A stretch of 64,000 bases of DNA from Phaeobacter sp. QD34_24. Its GTDB lineage: Bacteria; Pseudomonadota; Alphaproteobacteria; Rhodobacterales; Rhodobacteraceae. The stretch spans positions 110,499 to 174,498 of the forward strand of contig NZ_JARCJD010000007.1 of the NCBI RefSeq assembly GCF_028890115.1. The letters run 5' to 3'. The position numbers and the translations under genes are program-made. Within the stretch, counting starts at the first letter, position 1. Each line of letters starts with the position of its first letter. Below are positions 17,827 to 26,430 of this stretch, one piece after another. The notes beneath the pieces are model-generated. The model saw nothing but the letters and a program-made list of their open reading frames with translations. It made no database searches and had not been told where the DNA came from.

Positions 17827-18801
17827 TTAGCTTCTTCCGTGCGGAGCCTCCCAGTCGATCACCGGGTTGATCGGCAGGATCCGGTTCGGATTGATGGTGT
17901 CGTGGCTGTAGTGATAGTGGCGCACGATGTGCTCCATGCCGACGGTTTCCTTGACGCCGGGCCACTGGTACAGTTCTCGCGTATAGGCCCAGAGGTTCGG
18001 GTAATCGATCAGCCGGTTGCGGTTGCACTTGAAGTGCAAATGATAGACCGGGTCGAACCGCAATAGCGTGGTGAACAGGCGCCAGTCGGCCTCGGTCACG
18101 CGGGTGCCCAGCAGGTATCGGTGTTCTGACAGAAGGTCCTCCAGCCAGTCGAGCGTGTCGAACAGCGGCCCGATTGCCGTATCATAGGCCTCTTGCGTGG
18201 TGGCAAAGCCGCAGCGATAGACCCCGTTGTTGAGCGTGTCGTAAATGCGTGCGTTGACCGCCTCGATCGGTTCGCGCAGCTCTTCGGGCCAGTAGTCGTC
18301 GCGATTTCCTGTGAGATCGTCAAAGGCCGAGTTGAACATGCGGATGATTTCCGAGCTTTCGTTCGACACGATGGTGTTGCGCTGCTTGTCCCAGAGGATC
18401 GGCACGGTGACCCGACCCGAATAGGTGGGGTCGGCGCGGGTGTAGATCTCATAGGCGTAATCATGGCCGAACAGGGTATCACCGGTGGCGCCATGATCGT
18501 CGGTCTGAAAGGTCCAGCCACGATCCAGCATGTCGGGGTGGACAACCGAGACAGAGATATGGTCGGCGAGGTCTTTCAACTGGCGAAAGATCAGGGTGCG
18601 ATGCGCCCAGGGGCAGGCGAGCGAGACATAGAGATGATAGCGCCCGCTTTCGGCGGCAAAGCCCGCATCGCCCGAAGCGCCTGCGCTGCCGTCCGGCGTG
18701 ATCCAGTTGCGAAACTGCGAGACCGAGCGCTCAAAGGCACCGCCTGTCGATTTGGTATCGTACCATGTGTCATGCCATGTGCCGTCGATCAAAAGACCCA
18801 T
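17827..18801 (-). CDS. yqjG: Glutathionyl-hydroquinone reductase (YqjG/ECM4 family)
   Basis: This 324-residue glutathione-transferase-like enzyme reduces glutathionyl-hydroquinones. It has the family N-terminus, the catalytic Cys63 in LACPWAHRT, the TVPILWD segment, and an all-alpha C-terminal domain ending in the HYHYSHDTINPNRILPINP signature region. The ATG at 18801 has AAGGAGCG seven bases upstream. A long GC-rich hairpin (18849-18875) lies in its leader. Confidence 0.94.
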   Translation of the reverse strand: MGLLIDGTWHDTWYDTKSTGGAFERSVSQFRNWITPDGSAGASGDAGFAAESGRYHLYVSLACPWAHRTLIFRQLKDLADHISVSVVHPDMLDRGWTFQTDDHGATGDTLFGHDYAYEIYTRADPTYSGRVTVPILWDKQRNTIVSNESSEIIRMFNSAFDDLTGNRDDYWPEELREPIEAVNARIYDTLNNGVYRCGFATTQEAYDTAIGPLFDTLDWLEDLLSEHRYLLGTRVTEADWRLFTTLLRFDPVYHLHFKCNRNRLIDYPNLWAYTRELYQWPGVKETVGMEHIVRHYHYSHDTINPNRILPINPVIDWEAPHGRS

Positions 18802-18848
18802 CGTTTCGCTCCTTACCGTTCCAGACCCGCAAAATAGGCAAAGCGGGC

Positions 18849-18875
18849 CTGCGCGCCACGCCAACAGGCGCGCAG
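18849..18875. repeat. Nine-base perfect inverted repeat in the yqjG leader
   Basis: CTGCGCGCC, a 9-base loop ACGCCAACA and GGCGCGCAG form a perfect GC-rich stem 48 bases upstream of the yqjG start and 144 bases upstream of the divergent gene at 19019. It is either a 5'-leader structure or a protein-binding dyad. Confidence 0.65.
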
Positions 18876-19018
18876 CTTCTCTGCGGATCTGCACAGGGGC
18901 ACGTGTCCTGCGACCACATGCAGCGGATTTCAGGAAAACTTCACTTGATTTTAGGGCATTGTGAGTCACCCTAGGGCGTGCCCGCAGATCAGAAGATCCC
19001 ACCAGGAAGGCAATTGCC

Positions 19019-19387
19019 ATGACCACCTATGTTCCCAAGGCCGTTCAGGACGCATTGGACGCCGCGCGTATTCAGGGGATGAAGAAGAAAAGCCGCCTGC
19101 GTGTGCAGGTGGGCGAATCCCAGTTTCCCGTTCTGCGCATGTGGAAGGACGGCTTTTCGGTGGAAGAGGTGGACGCACCGCAACTGCGCGGCCTGGTCGA
19201 TCTCTACGATGGTGCCCGTCACCTGTCGCAATGCCTGATCGTTGCCTCCGAAGCCGAAGGCGGCGAGATGCGCTATGAGTTCAAGCGGGCGACCGCGGCC
19301 GCCGAGAAGGCTCCGCTGGATTTCTACCGAGCGCCGGACGCTCCGGTTGGGCTGATCTCATACGACGGGCTGCACGGCGAGGCGTGA
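19019..19387 (+). CDS. Uncharacterised conserved protein, possibly PilZ-like
   Basis: The 122-residue cytosolic protein starts at an ATG eight bases after AGGAAGG. A Lys/Arg-rich patch at 22-28 (KKKSRLR) is followed by a beta-rich segment (VQVGESQFPVLRMWKDGFSVE) whose layout recalls PilZ domains, but the RxxxR and D/NxSxxG motifs for cyclic-di-GMP are not clearly present. It diverges from yqjG. Conserved in related bacteria by my recollection; function unknown. Confidence 0.7.
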   Translation: MTTYVPKAVQDALDAARIQGMKKKSRLRVQVGESQFPVLRMWKDGFSVEEVDAPQLRGLVDLYDGARHLSQCLIVASEAEGGEMRYEFKRATAAAEKAPLDFYRAPDAPVGLISYDGLHGEA

Positions 19388-19476
19388 GACCTGCCAGCGG
19401 CGTGACCTAATGGAGAGACCTTGCCAACTATTGGCATTGGTGGGCGCAGCCATAGGCCGCGCCCTTTGTCGTTTGA

Positions 19477-20649
19477 TTACTGCAGATCCGAGAAGGCCTC
19501 GGCCAAGCGCGCGCAGGCCTCTTCGATGCGGGAGCGTTGTGTGCCAAGGTTGAAGCGCAGGAAATCTTCTCCGCCGGTGCCAAAGGTGGTGCCGTGGTTG
19601 GCGGCGATCTTTGCGCCCTGTTCCACCCGCTTGGTGAATTCCTCGCGGCTCATGCCGGTGCCGGAGAAATCGACCCAAGAGAGATAGGTCGCGGCCAAGG
19701 GCATCGACGACAGACCGGGGATCTTGTCGATTGCGGCGTCAAAAACCTGACGGTTGCCATCCAGGTAGGCGACCAGTTGATCGGCCCATTTGGCACCTTC
19801 GGGCGAATAGGCGGCGGCAGTGGCGAATTGCCCGGCCGAGTTCGGCGCCAGGGCAAGGGCCAGCATGCGGCGCTGGAATTGTTCACGCAGGTGCGGATCG
19901 GGAATGATCACCTGACCCGTGTGCAGGCCCGCAAAGTTGAAGGTCTTGGACGGCGCGGTCAGCATCAACAGCCGCTCGGTCACGTCCGGAACCGCGTTCT
20001 GCATCGGGATGTGTGTGTGGCCGGGATAGACCAGATCGTGGTGGATCTCATCCGACAGCAGGATCAGATCGTGGCGCTTGGCAAAATCCGCAACCGCCTG
20101 CAGTTCCGCCTGGCTCCAGACCCGGCCGCCGGGATTGTGCGGCGAGCAGAGGATGACCATCTTTTCCTTGCCGGTCATCTGCGCATCATAGGCGTCAAAA
20201 TCCATCTCGTAGCGACCATAAGTGTTGGTCATCAGGCATTCGACAACCTCGCGGCCCGCATTGCGGATCACCTTGGCAAAGGCGTGATAGACGGGCGTGA
20301 ACAGGACGATGCCATCGCCGGGCTGAGTGAAGGTATCTAGGCACATGCCGACACCGTTCACGAGACCCGTGGTGGTGAAGATCGCGTCGGCCTCCACCTC
20401 CCAGCCGTGGCGGTTCTGCATCCACCAGCGGATCGCGTCCTTGTAGGGTTTCTCGCAGTTCACGTAGCCATAGACGCCGTGATCGGCCATCTCGCGCATC
20501 TTGTCGGTGACCGCGGGAGGTACCGGGAAATCCATGTCTGCCACCCACATCGCCAGCCCGTCATCGGGCGAGACGCCATATAGGCTCTCCATCATGTCCC
20601 ATTTGGCGCAATGGGTGCCGCGGCGGTCGATGAGGGTGTCAAAATCCAT
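19477..20649 (-). CDS. patB: MalY/PatB-type cystathionine beta-lyase (C-S lyase)
   Basis: This 390-residue PLP enzyme splits C-S bonds of cystathionine or related thioethers to give homocysteine or thiols, pyruvate and ammonia. The N-terminus MDFDTLIDRRGTHCAKWD and LAMWVADMDFPVPPAV are diagnostic of MalY/PatB. Tyr121, Asn172 in SPHNPGG, Asp200 in LLSDEIHHDL and the Schiff-base Lys235 in APSKTFNFAGLHTG are present. The frame extends far upstream of 20649, but that part lies antisense to the deformylase genes and is not coding. Confidence 0.93.
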   Translation of the reverse strand: MDFDTLIDRRGTHCAKWDMMESLYGVSPDDGLAMWVADMDFPVPPAVTDKMREMADHGVYGYVNCEKPYKDAIRWWMQNRHGWEVEADAIFTTTGLVNGVGMCLDTFTQPGDGIVLFTPVYHAFAKVIRNAGREVVECLMTNTYGRYEMDFDAYDAQMTGKEKMVILCSPHNPGGRVWSQAELQAVADFAKRHDLILLSDEIHHDLVYPGHTHIPMQNAVPDVTERLLMLTAPSKTFNFAGLHTGQVIIPDPHLREQFQRRMLALALAPNSAGQFATAAAYSPEGAKWADQLVAYLDGNRQVFDAAIDKIPGLSSMPLAATYLSWVDFSGTGMSREEFTKRVEQGAKIAANHGTTFGTGGEDFLRFNLGTQRSRIEEACARLAEAFSDLQ

Positions 20650-20742
20650 GGCTCGAAACTCCGGTTGTTTGGCAGTGAAGCTACGCACAATGACGCCATG
20701 CGCAAGGGGGGCGTTGCAGGGCGGGGTGCAATCGCCTAAATC

Positions 20743-21270
20743 ATGCCCATGAAACGACCGATCCTGATCCACCCCGATCCCCGCCTGAAAAAGGTCTGCG
20801 TGCCTGTGCCTGATGTGTCGGACGAGCTGCGCGTGCTGGCCGATGACATGCTGGAAACCATGTATGCCGCACCGGGTATCGGCCTGGCCGCGCCGCAGGT
20901 GGGTATCCTGCAGCGAGTGATCGCGATGGATTGCGTCAAGGAAGGTGAGGGCGATGCGCGCCCCCTGGTGATGTTCAACCCCGAGGTCGTCGCCTCCTCC
21001 GAGGAAACCAACGTCTACGAGGAAGGCTGCTTGTCGATCCCCGAGCAATACGCCGAGGTGACCCGCCCCAAAGAGGTGCAGGTCAAGTGGATCGACCGCG
21101 ACGGGCATGAGCAGAGCGAGACCTTTGACGGGCTTTGGGCGACCTGCGTGCAGCATGAGATCGACCATCTGAACGGCAAGCTGTTCATCGACTACCTGAA
21201 ACCGCTGAAGCGGCAGATGATCACCCGCAAGATGCAAAAGCTGAAACGCGAGCGCGCGCGGGAGCAGTAA
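20743..21270 (+). CDS. def: Peptide deformylase, first tandem copy
   Basis: The 175-residue Fe2+/Zn2+ amidase removes the formyl group from nascent N-terminal Met. All three motifs are intact: GIGLAAPQVG (45-54), EGCLS (94-98, metal ligand Cys96) and QHEIDHLNG (137-145, HExDH with catalytic Glu139). A basic tail (KRQMITRKMQKLKRERAR) follows, as in type 1B deformylases that bind the ribosome. The start could also be the ATG two codons later (MKRPILIHPDPRL). It heads def-def-def-fmt. Confidence 0.96.
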   Translation: MPMKRPILIHPDPRLKKVCVPVPDVSDELRVLADDMLETMYAAPGIGLAAPQVGILQRVIAMDCVKEGEGDARPLVMFNPEVVASSEETNVYEEGCLSIPEQYAEVTRPKEVQVKWIDRDGHEQSETFDGLWATCVQHEIDHLNGKLFIDYLKPLKRQMITRKMQKLKRERAREQ

Positions 21271-21305
21271 ACCCCCGCCCGCAGCGCCAGACGAGGGGCT
21301 TGCCC

Positions 21306-21812
21306 ATGGCCGTTCTCCCGATCCTGAAATGGCCTGATTCAAGGTTGACCCAGCACTGTGCGCCGGTGGAGCAGGAGCCCCTCGACGATCTGATCGCCGA
21401 TATGTTCGACACCATGTATGCCGCCAATGGCCGGGGCCTTGCTGCGCCGCAGGTGGGGGTGATGAAACGGCTTTTCGTGATGGATTGCACCTGGAAAGAG
21501 GGCAAGCGCTCCCCGATGGTGATGATCAACCCGTCGATCATGGCGGTGGAGCGCGTGCCGGTCACGATGGAGGAAGGCTGCCTGTCGATCCCCGGTGTCA
21601 TGGTCCCGGTTGAACGCCCCGTGGCTGTCACCGTGCAATGGACCGCCGCCGAAGGGGATATTCACATGGCCGATTTCGACGGCTTCGAGGCGCGCTGCAT
21701 CCAGCATGAATTCGACCATCTGAACGGCACCCTGACCCTTGATCACCTTGATCCGGCGGCCCGTGCTGCGGTCGAAGCCGAATACTCCGCCCTGAAAGGG
21801 ACCACAGAATGA
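21306..21812 (+). CDS. def: Peptide deformylase, second tandem copy
   Basis: The 168-residue protein retains every catalytic element: GRGLAAPQVG (42-51), EGCLS (90-94, Cys92) and QHEFDHLNG (133-141). Its C-terminus is Ala/Glu-rich rather than the long basic ribosome-binding tail of the first copy, so it may have a different substrate or ribosome dependence. The third copy overlaps its stop codon by four bases (ATGA). Confidence 0.93.
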   Translation: MAVLPILKWPDSRLTQHCAPVEQEPLDDLIADMFDTMYAANGRGLAAPQVGVMKRLFVMDCTWKEGKRSPMVMINPSIMAVERVPVTMEEGCLSIPGVMVPVERPVAVTVQWTAAEGDIHMADFDGFEARCIQHEFDHLNGTLTLDHLDPAARAAVEAEYSALKGTTE

Positions 21813-22306
21813 CCGTCCGCCCCTGCCTGCCCTGGCCCGACAAACGCCTGCGCACCCGCGCCGAAGAGGTCACCGAGATCACCGACGAGATCCGCCAGAT
21901 CTGGCAGGACATGATCGACACGATGGAGGCGATGCCGGGCGTCGGCCTTGGCGCCAACCAGATCGGCGTGATGCTGCGCCTTGCCGTCGTCGATGGCTCG
22001 ACCGAGCGCGGCAAGGCGGTGCGCATGGCCAACCCCGAGATCCTGCATGCCTCCACCCAGCTGCGCGAACATGACGAGGCTTCGCCCAACCTCCCTGGCG
22101 TTTCCGCCAAGGTGAAACGCCCCCGCGCCGTCACCGTGCGCTACATGGATGAGAGTGGCGAGATCACCGAGCGCGACTTCGTCGGGATCGAGGCGACCTC
22201 CGTGCAGCACCAGATCGACCACCTGGACGGCAAGCTCTATATCGATCGGCTCAGCAAGGTGAAGCGTGACATGCTGATCCGAAAATCCAAGAAACTGACC
22301 GGCTAA
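21809..22306 (+). CDS. Deformylase-like protein with lost catalytic residues
   Basis: The 165-residue product aligns along its whole length with deformylase but each motif has changed: GVGLGANQIG (44-53) in place of GxGLAAPQxG, EASPN (90-94) in place of EGCLS so the metal-ligand Cys is Ser92, and QHQIDHLDG (133-141) in place of QHExDHLxG so the catalytic Glu is Gln135. Only the two metal histidines remain. The frame is intact and keeps the basic C-terminal tail (KRDMLIRKSKK), so it looks like a maintained pseudoenzyme, not a decaying gene. Databases usually still name it peptide deformylase. Confidence 0.88.
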   Translation: MTVRPCLPWPDKRLRTRAEEVTEITDEIRQIWQDMIDTMEAMPGVGLGANQIGVMLRLAVVDGSTERGKAVRMANPEILHASTQLREHDEASPNLPGVSAKVKRPRAVTVRYMDESGEITERDFVGIEATSVQHQIDHLDGKLYIDRLSKVKRDMLIRKSKKLTG

Positions 22307-22321
22307 TGGGGGGATAGGGCC

Positions 22322-23227
22322 ATGCGCGTCATCTTTATGGGAACGCCCGAGTTTTCCGTGCCGGTGCTGGATGCGCTGGTGGATGCGGGGCATGACATCG
22401 CCGCCGTCTATTGTCAGCCGCCGCGCCCGGCGGGCCGCGGCAAGAAGGACCGCCCGACGCCGGTTCACGCACGGGCCGAGGCGCTGGGTCTTGAGGTGCG
22501 CCACCCGGTCTCCCTGAAAGGGGCCGAGGAACAGGCGGAGTTTGCAGCCCTTGAGGTGGATGTGGCCGTGGTGGTGGCCTATGGGCTGATCCTGCCGCAG
22601 GCGGTGCTGGATGCGCCAAAGCATGGCTGCCTCAATATCCACGCAAGCCTGCTGCCGCGTTGGCGCGGCGCGGCGCCGATCCACCGGGCGATCATGGCGG
22701 GCGATGCGGAGACCGGCATCTGCATCATGCAGATGGAGGCGGGGCTGGACACGGGGCCGGTTCTGTTGCGCCAGGCGACGCCCATTGGCGCCGAGGAGAC
22801 CACCGCCCAGTTGCACGACCGCCTGTCCGACATGGGGGCCGGTCTGATCGTGGAGGCCCTGGCGCTGCTGCCTGACCTCACACCGGACGTGCAGCCCGAA
22901 GAGGGCGTCACCTATGCCTCCAAGATTGACAAGGGCGAGGCGCAGATTGATTGGAGCCAACCGGCCGAAGAGGTGGACCGCAAGATCCGTGGCCTGTCGC
23001 CCTTTCCCGGCGCCTGGTGCGAGGTCGACGGCCAGCGGGTGAAACTTCTGGCCTCGCGTCTTGCCGACGGCAGCGGTGAGGCGGGCGAAGTGTTGAGTGA
23101 CAGCCTGACCGTCGCTTGCGGCAGCGGCGCGGTGGAACTGCTGCGCTTGCAAAGAGCAGGCAAAGGCGCGCAGGACCGGGATGTCTTTCTGCGCGGCTTC
23201 CCTGTGGCAAAGGGCACGCGCCTGTAA
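22322..23227 (+). CDS. fmt: Methionyl-tRNA formyltransferase
   Basis: The 301-residue enzyme formylates the initiator Met-tRNA with 10-formyl-tetrahydrofolate. The catalytic triad is visible as Asn105 and His107 in [18 protein letters not shown] and Asp143 in [10 protein letters not shown]-terminal OB-like tRNA-binding domain spans about 205-301. It follows the three deformylase genes by 15 bases containing GGGGGATAGGG, placing formylation and deformylation in one transcript. Confidence 0.97.
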   Translation: MRVIFMGTPEFSVPVLDALVDAGHDIAAVYCQPPRPAGRGKKDRPTPVHARAEALGLEVRHPVSLKGAEEQAEFAALEVDVAVVVAYGLILPQAVLDAPKHGCLNIHASLLPRWRGAAPIHRAIMAGDAETGICIMQMEAGLDTGPVLLRQATPIGAEETTAQLHDRLSDMGAGLIVEALALLPDLTPDVQPEEGVTYASKIDKGEAQIDWSQPAEEVDRKIRGLSPFPGAWCEVDGQRVKLLASRLADGSGEAGEVLSDSLTVACGSGAVELLRLQRAGKGAQDRDVFLRGFPVAKGTRL

Positions 23228-23317
23228 TCGGCGTGCGATATTGCGCGCACTTTCTTTTCTTTGCAGGGCCGGGATGCGATCCTGTCCCTGTTTCGCCGTG
23301 TTGTTGGAGGAAATGAG

Positions 23318-23554
23318 ATGCCCATTGTCGCACTGATCATCATCGGGGCCGCCGCCGGGTTTCTGGCCACAAGGCTGATGCGGATCGAGGCGGATATCAT
23401 CACCACCGTGGCCATCGGCATGGCGGGCGCCGTGATTGGCGGGCTGGTGCTGCGTACGCTTCTTGCGGTGATGGGGATGCTGTCGGGCTTTGTCGGCGCG
23501 GTGCTTGGCGCCCTGGCACTGATCTGGATCTGGCAGAAATATTTCCAGAAGTAA
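23318..23554 (+). CDS. GlsB/YeaQ/YmgE-family small membrane protein
   Basis: The 78-residue inner-membrane protein has three hydrophobic segments (PIVALIIIGAAAGFLATRLM, TTVAIGMAGAVIGGLVL, MGMLSGFVGAVLGALALIWIW), the pattern of transglycosylase-associated/YeaQ proteins linked to stress responses; no enzymatic role is shown. GGAGG precedes the ATG at seven bases. It follows fmt by 90 bases, within which GTGCG/CGCAC plus a T-rich stretch (23233-23262) could form a weak terminator. Confidence 0.85.
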   Translation: MPIVALIIIGAAAGFLATRLMRIEADIITTVAIGMAGAVIGGLVLRTLLAVMGMLSGFVGAVLGALALIWIWQKYFQK

Positions 23555-23559
23555 GGGCC

Positions 23560-24183
23560 TTAACCGCGCGGCGGGCGGCTTTTGTAGACGGGCAGGTGCC
23601 AGCCAAAGGCGATGGAGCCTGCGCGCAGAGCCCAGCAGACCACCGCACAGGCCAATAGGGCCGGGCCCGTCTCCAGCCCCATCCAGATCGCGGTGACAGC
23701 GGTGATCGCCCCTGCCATCGCGCAGGAGATGTACAGCTCGCCCTGTTTCAGAACCAGTGGCACCTCGTTGCAGACCACATCGCGCATCAGCCCGCCCAGT
23801 GATCCGGTCGCCATGCCCATCAGCACCACGATCACCGGCGGTTTGCCCATGGCGATGGCCGCGCCGGTGCCTGCCGGAACCGCAACTGCCAGGGCAAAAC
23901 TGTCGAGCCAGATCACCCATTTCATCCGGCTTTCCACCAGATGCGCGGTGACAAAGACCACTCCGGCGGCACCGGTTGCCAGAAGGATGAAATTGGGATC
24001 ATCCACCCAGAACACCGGGTGACGGTCCAAAAGGAGGTCCCGCACCGTGCCGCCACCCACCGCCGTGAGGCAGGCCACGAAGGCAAAGCCGACGATATCA
24101 AGCTGCGCCCGGCTGGCCACCAGCGCGCCAGTGAGGGCAAAGACCAGAACCGAAGCATAATCAAGCAGCGTCAGGACTGTCAT
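23560..24183 (-). CDS. TRIC-family cation channel (UPF0126)
   Basis: The 207-residue membrane protein carries two copies of the three-helix TRIC repeat (about residues 5-85 and 90-175) with the glycine motif GGGTVRDLLLDRHPVFW in the first and GGLMRDVVCNEVPLVL in the second, as in trimeric bacterial TRIC potassium/cation channels. It ends the minus-strand run ispH to TRIC, 22 bases after rnhA, and converges with the GlsB-type gene six bases away. Confidence 0.9.
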   Translation of the reverse strand: MTVLTLLDYASVLVFALTGALVASRAQLDIVGFAFVACLTAVGGGTVRDLLLDRHPVFWVDDPNFILLATGAAGVVFVTAHLVESRMKWVIWLDSFALAVAVPAGTGAAIAMGKPPVIVVLMGMATGSLGGLMRDVVCNEVPLVLKQGELYISCAMAGAITAVTAIWMGLETGPALLACAVVCWALRAGSIAFGWHLPVYKSRPPRG

Positions 24184-24205
24184 GGGCTGCTCTCCGGGAG
24201 ACTAA

Positions 24206-24676
24206 TCAGGCCGACTTGCGTTTGCCGGGTTTGAAGGGCGCCATGCCCGCGCGGGCCAGCTCATCGGCGCGCTCGTTCTCGGGGTGGCCTGCGTGGCCCT
24301 TGACCCATTCCCAGGTCACATCGTGCTGGTGCTGTGCCGCATCCAGGCGCTGCCACAGCTCGGCGTTCTTCACCGGTTTCTTGGCGGCATTCTTCCAGCC
24401 GTTCTTCTTCCAGCCGAAGATCCAGCCGGTGATGCCGTTCTTCACATAGTTGCTGTCGGTGACCACGGTGATCTTGCTGGGGCGGCTCAGGCTTTCCAGC
24501 GCATTGATCGCCGCCAGCAGCTCCATCCGGTTGTTGGTGGTTTCCGGTTCGCCGCCCTGGAGTTCGCGCTCCTTGACGATGTCACCGCCCTCCATCGCGC
24601 GCAACAGAACGCCCCATCCTCCGGGGCCGGGATTTCCGGAGCAGGCTCCGTCGGTATATGCAAAAAGTTCAGCCAT
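24206..24676 (-). CDS. rnhA: Ribonuclease HI
   Basis: The 156-residue nuclease removes RNA from RNA-DNA hybrids. The catalytic acidic residues are Asp9 ([15 protein letters not shown]), Glu52 (NNRMELLAA), Asp74 (VVTDSNYV) and Asp138 (ENERADELA), with the basic handle [14 protein letters not shown] at 91-104. Its start overlaps the end of the methyltransferase gene by eight bases, suggesting translational coupling. Confidence 0.96.
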   Translation of the reverse strand: MAELFAYTDGACSGNPGPGGWGVLLRAMEGGDIVKERELQGGEPETTNNRMELLAAINALESLSRPSKITVVTDSNYVKNGITGWIFGWKKNGWKNAAKKPVKNAELWQRLDAAQHQHDVTWEWVKGHAGHPENERADELARAGMAPFKPGKRKSA

Positions 24677-25268
24677 GCGCGGTCATTACTACGAAGGTTT
24701 CCTCTCCGCCAGCCAGACCTTCGCCATTTCCCTTGCGGCTGCGCGATACGGTGAACCCGGCCTTGGTCAGCAGCTGCCGCAGCTCGTCTTCGCCGTAGTA
24801 GGCGTAAAACCGGCCAAGCGAATCGCGCGCCTCTCCGTCGCCCAGCTTCATGCCGATGCTAAAGATTCCCCCCGGTTTCAGGGCGCGTTTGACGCGGGCA
24901 AGTTCAGCCGGGAAACCGGCGCGCGGCACATGCAGCAGGCTGAAATTGGCCCAGATCCCATCGTATTGCCCCATTGCATCCAGCGCCTCAAAAGGGCCGA
25001 CGGCGACCTCCAGCCCGTAAGCCGCGCGGGCATGATCGGCCATCTCTGCTGAGGCATCCAATGCCTCGGCCTGATAGCCATCATCGAGCAGGCGCGCGGC
25101 CCAATGGCCCGGACCGCAGCCCAGATCCAGCACACGCGCGCCCTCAGCCAGCCGTTCGGTGAAGGCAGTATAGTCCTCCTCCTGGTCGGTGTCCTTGCTG
25201 CGGGCAAAGCCCTTGGCATAATCCGCAGCCGCACGGGCATAGACCGCAAGTGTTTCCTGATCGCTCAA
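24669..25268 (-). CDS. Class I SAM-dependent methyltransferase
   Basis: This 199-residue Rossmann-fold enzyme has SAM motif [17 protein letters not shown], the acidic second-strand ALDASAEM and the motif ISL-like [11 protein letters not shown] followed by [10 protein letters not shown]. The substrate is unknown; small-molecule O- or N-methylation is likely. I take the TTG at 25268 as start because it forms a TTGA overlap with the stop of the upstream gene, and residues [17 protein letters not shown] look like the family N-terminus. Confidence 0.85.
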   Translation of the reverse strand: MSDQETLAVYARAAADYAKGFARSKDTDQEEDYTAFTERLAEGARVLDLGCGPGHWAARLLDDGYQAEALDASAEMADHARAAYGLEVAVGPFEALDAMGQYDGIWANFSLLHVPRAGFPAELARVKRALKPGGIFSIGMKLGDGEARDSLGRFYAYYGEDELRQLLTKAGFTVSRSRKGNGEGLAGGEETFVVMTAHG

Positions 25269-25717
25269 ATGTATACTCCGACAGAGAGGGACAGCAGCAC
25301 CACTGCCGTCAACAGCAGGCGCAGCCGCATCCACCAGGGGGGTGTCAGCTCCCAGACATGGAATATGAGATCCAGCAGCAGCAGACCGGCAAAGCCATAG
25401 ATCAGGTTCTTGGCTGCCACCTCGGGGCCTCCCCCGGTCATGAGAAAGGCCCATATGGCCGGGATGACCGACAGCACATAGCCAAGCGCGGCCTGGGCGC
25501 CATTGGTCCTGGTGGCAAATCCCCACAGGACGCCCGACATGAAGCTGAGGATGACCGAGCCGTAGAACAGCCCCACATAGGGGCCAACGAAACGCGGCCC
25601 CAGATTGGCGGCCCCCCAGGCCTGCAGCTCCGGGCGCAGCACCGTGGCCGCGCCCCAGACAAAGGGGATAAGACCGGCAAGGCCCAGCACAAGCGGGACA
25701 AGGGGGATCCGGGTCAT
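25265..25717 (-). CDS. DUF3429 membrane protein
   Basis: The 150-residue integral membrane protein has about five hydrophobic segments, a glycine/proline-rich first helix (PLVLGLAGLIPFVWGA) and a conserved SFMSGVLWGFATR segment typical of DUF3429. The function is unknown. Its ATG overlaps the stop of the LysE gene by four bases (ATGA), and its own stop overlaps the methyltransferase start, so translation of the three genes is probably coupled. Confidence 0.85.
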   Translation of the reverse strand: MTRIPLVPLVLGLAGLIPFVWGAATVLRPELQAWGAANLGPRFVGPYVGLFYGSVILSFMSGVLWGFATRTNGAQAALGYVLSVIPAIWAFLMTGGGPEVAAKNLIYGFAGLLLLDLIFHVWELTPPWWMRLRLLLTAVVLLSLSVGVYI

Positions 25718-26328
25718 GCGCGCTCCAGCGCCAGCCGCGCGGCCAGGGCGGCAAAGATCGCCGCAAAGCTGCGGTTGAGCCATGTCAGCACCCGCTCCGA
25801 TCCAAGCACCAGATCGCGGGCCTTGGCGGCAAAGAGCCCGTAAAGCACGAAGACAAGGAAGGTCATGGCCATGAAGATCCCGCCTAGAAGGGTCATCTCT
25901 GCGGTGGCGCTGGTGGGATCGCCAGAGAGGAAGGGCGGCAGCAGCGCCAGGAAAAACACCGACAGTTTGGGGTTGAGGATATTGATCAGGGCGCCGCGCC
26001 GGGCAATGCGCAGCCCCGGCTGGGCGCGGGTTTCGGAGGTAATCGCCAGCGCGCCGCCTGATTTCAGTGCCTGCCAGGCAAGGAACAGAAGATAGGCAAC
26101 GCCTGCGAATTTCACCAGCTGGAACAGAACCGCCGAACTGTGCATCACCGCCGCCAGTCCCAGCGTGGCGGCGGCCAGGTGGGGCAGGATCCCGAGCGTA
26201 CAGCCAAAGGCCGCCCAGATCGCGGCGCGTGCGCCCTGACCAAGGCCAAGGGCCAGCGTGTAGATGACCCCGGTGCCGGGCGCGATGACCACCACCAGGG
26301 CGGTGATCAGGAATTGTAGAGAAATCAT
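25714..26328 (-). CDS. LysE-family translocator
   Basis: The 204-residue inner-membrane exporter belongs to the LysE/RhtB family, which removes amino acids and related compounds. Six hydrophobic segments are visible, with the N-terminal PGTGVIYTLALGLGQGARAAI and the central INILNPKLSVFFLALLPPF signature. A strong AGGAGG ribosome site lies upstream of the ATG at 26328. It is the first gene of the tightly overlapping part of the run, 102 bases after ispH. The exact substrate is not readable. Confidence 0.9.
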   Translation of the reverse strand: MISLQFLITALVVVIAPGTGVIYTLALGLGQGARAAIWAAFGCTLGILPHLAAATLGLAAVMHSSAVLFQLVKFAGVAYLLFLAWQALKSGGALAITSETRAQPGLRIARRGALINILNPKLSVFFLALLPPFLSGDPTSATAEMTLLGGIFMAMTFLVFVLYGLFAAKARDLVLGSERVLTWLNRSFAAIFAALAARLALERA

Positions 26329-26430
26329 CCAAGGCCTCCTGTTTTCGCGCGGGGCGCGGTCCACCTTGTGGTAGCACGGCAGGCGCGTTCAGGGGAGTCT
26401 TAGGCTATCCGATACCGACAGTTGCTCGGC

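Noticed and set aside
19477..21342. A 621-codon version of the MalY-type gene
   Set aside because: Residues before the conserved MDFDTLIDRRG come from DNA antisense to the first deformylase gene and have no family similarity.
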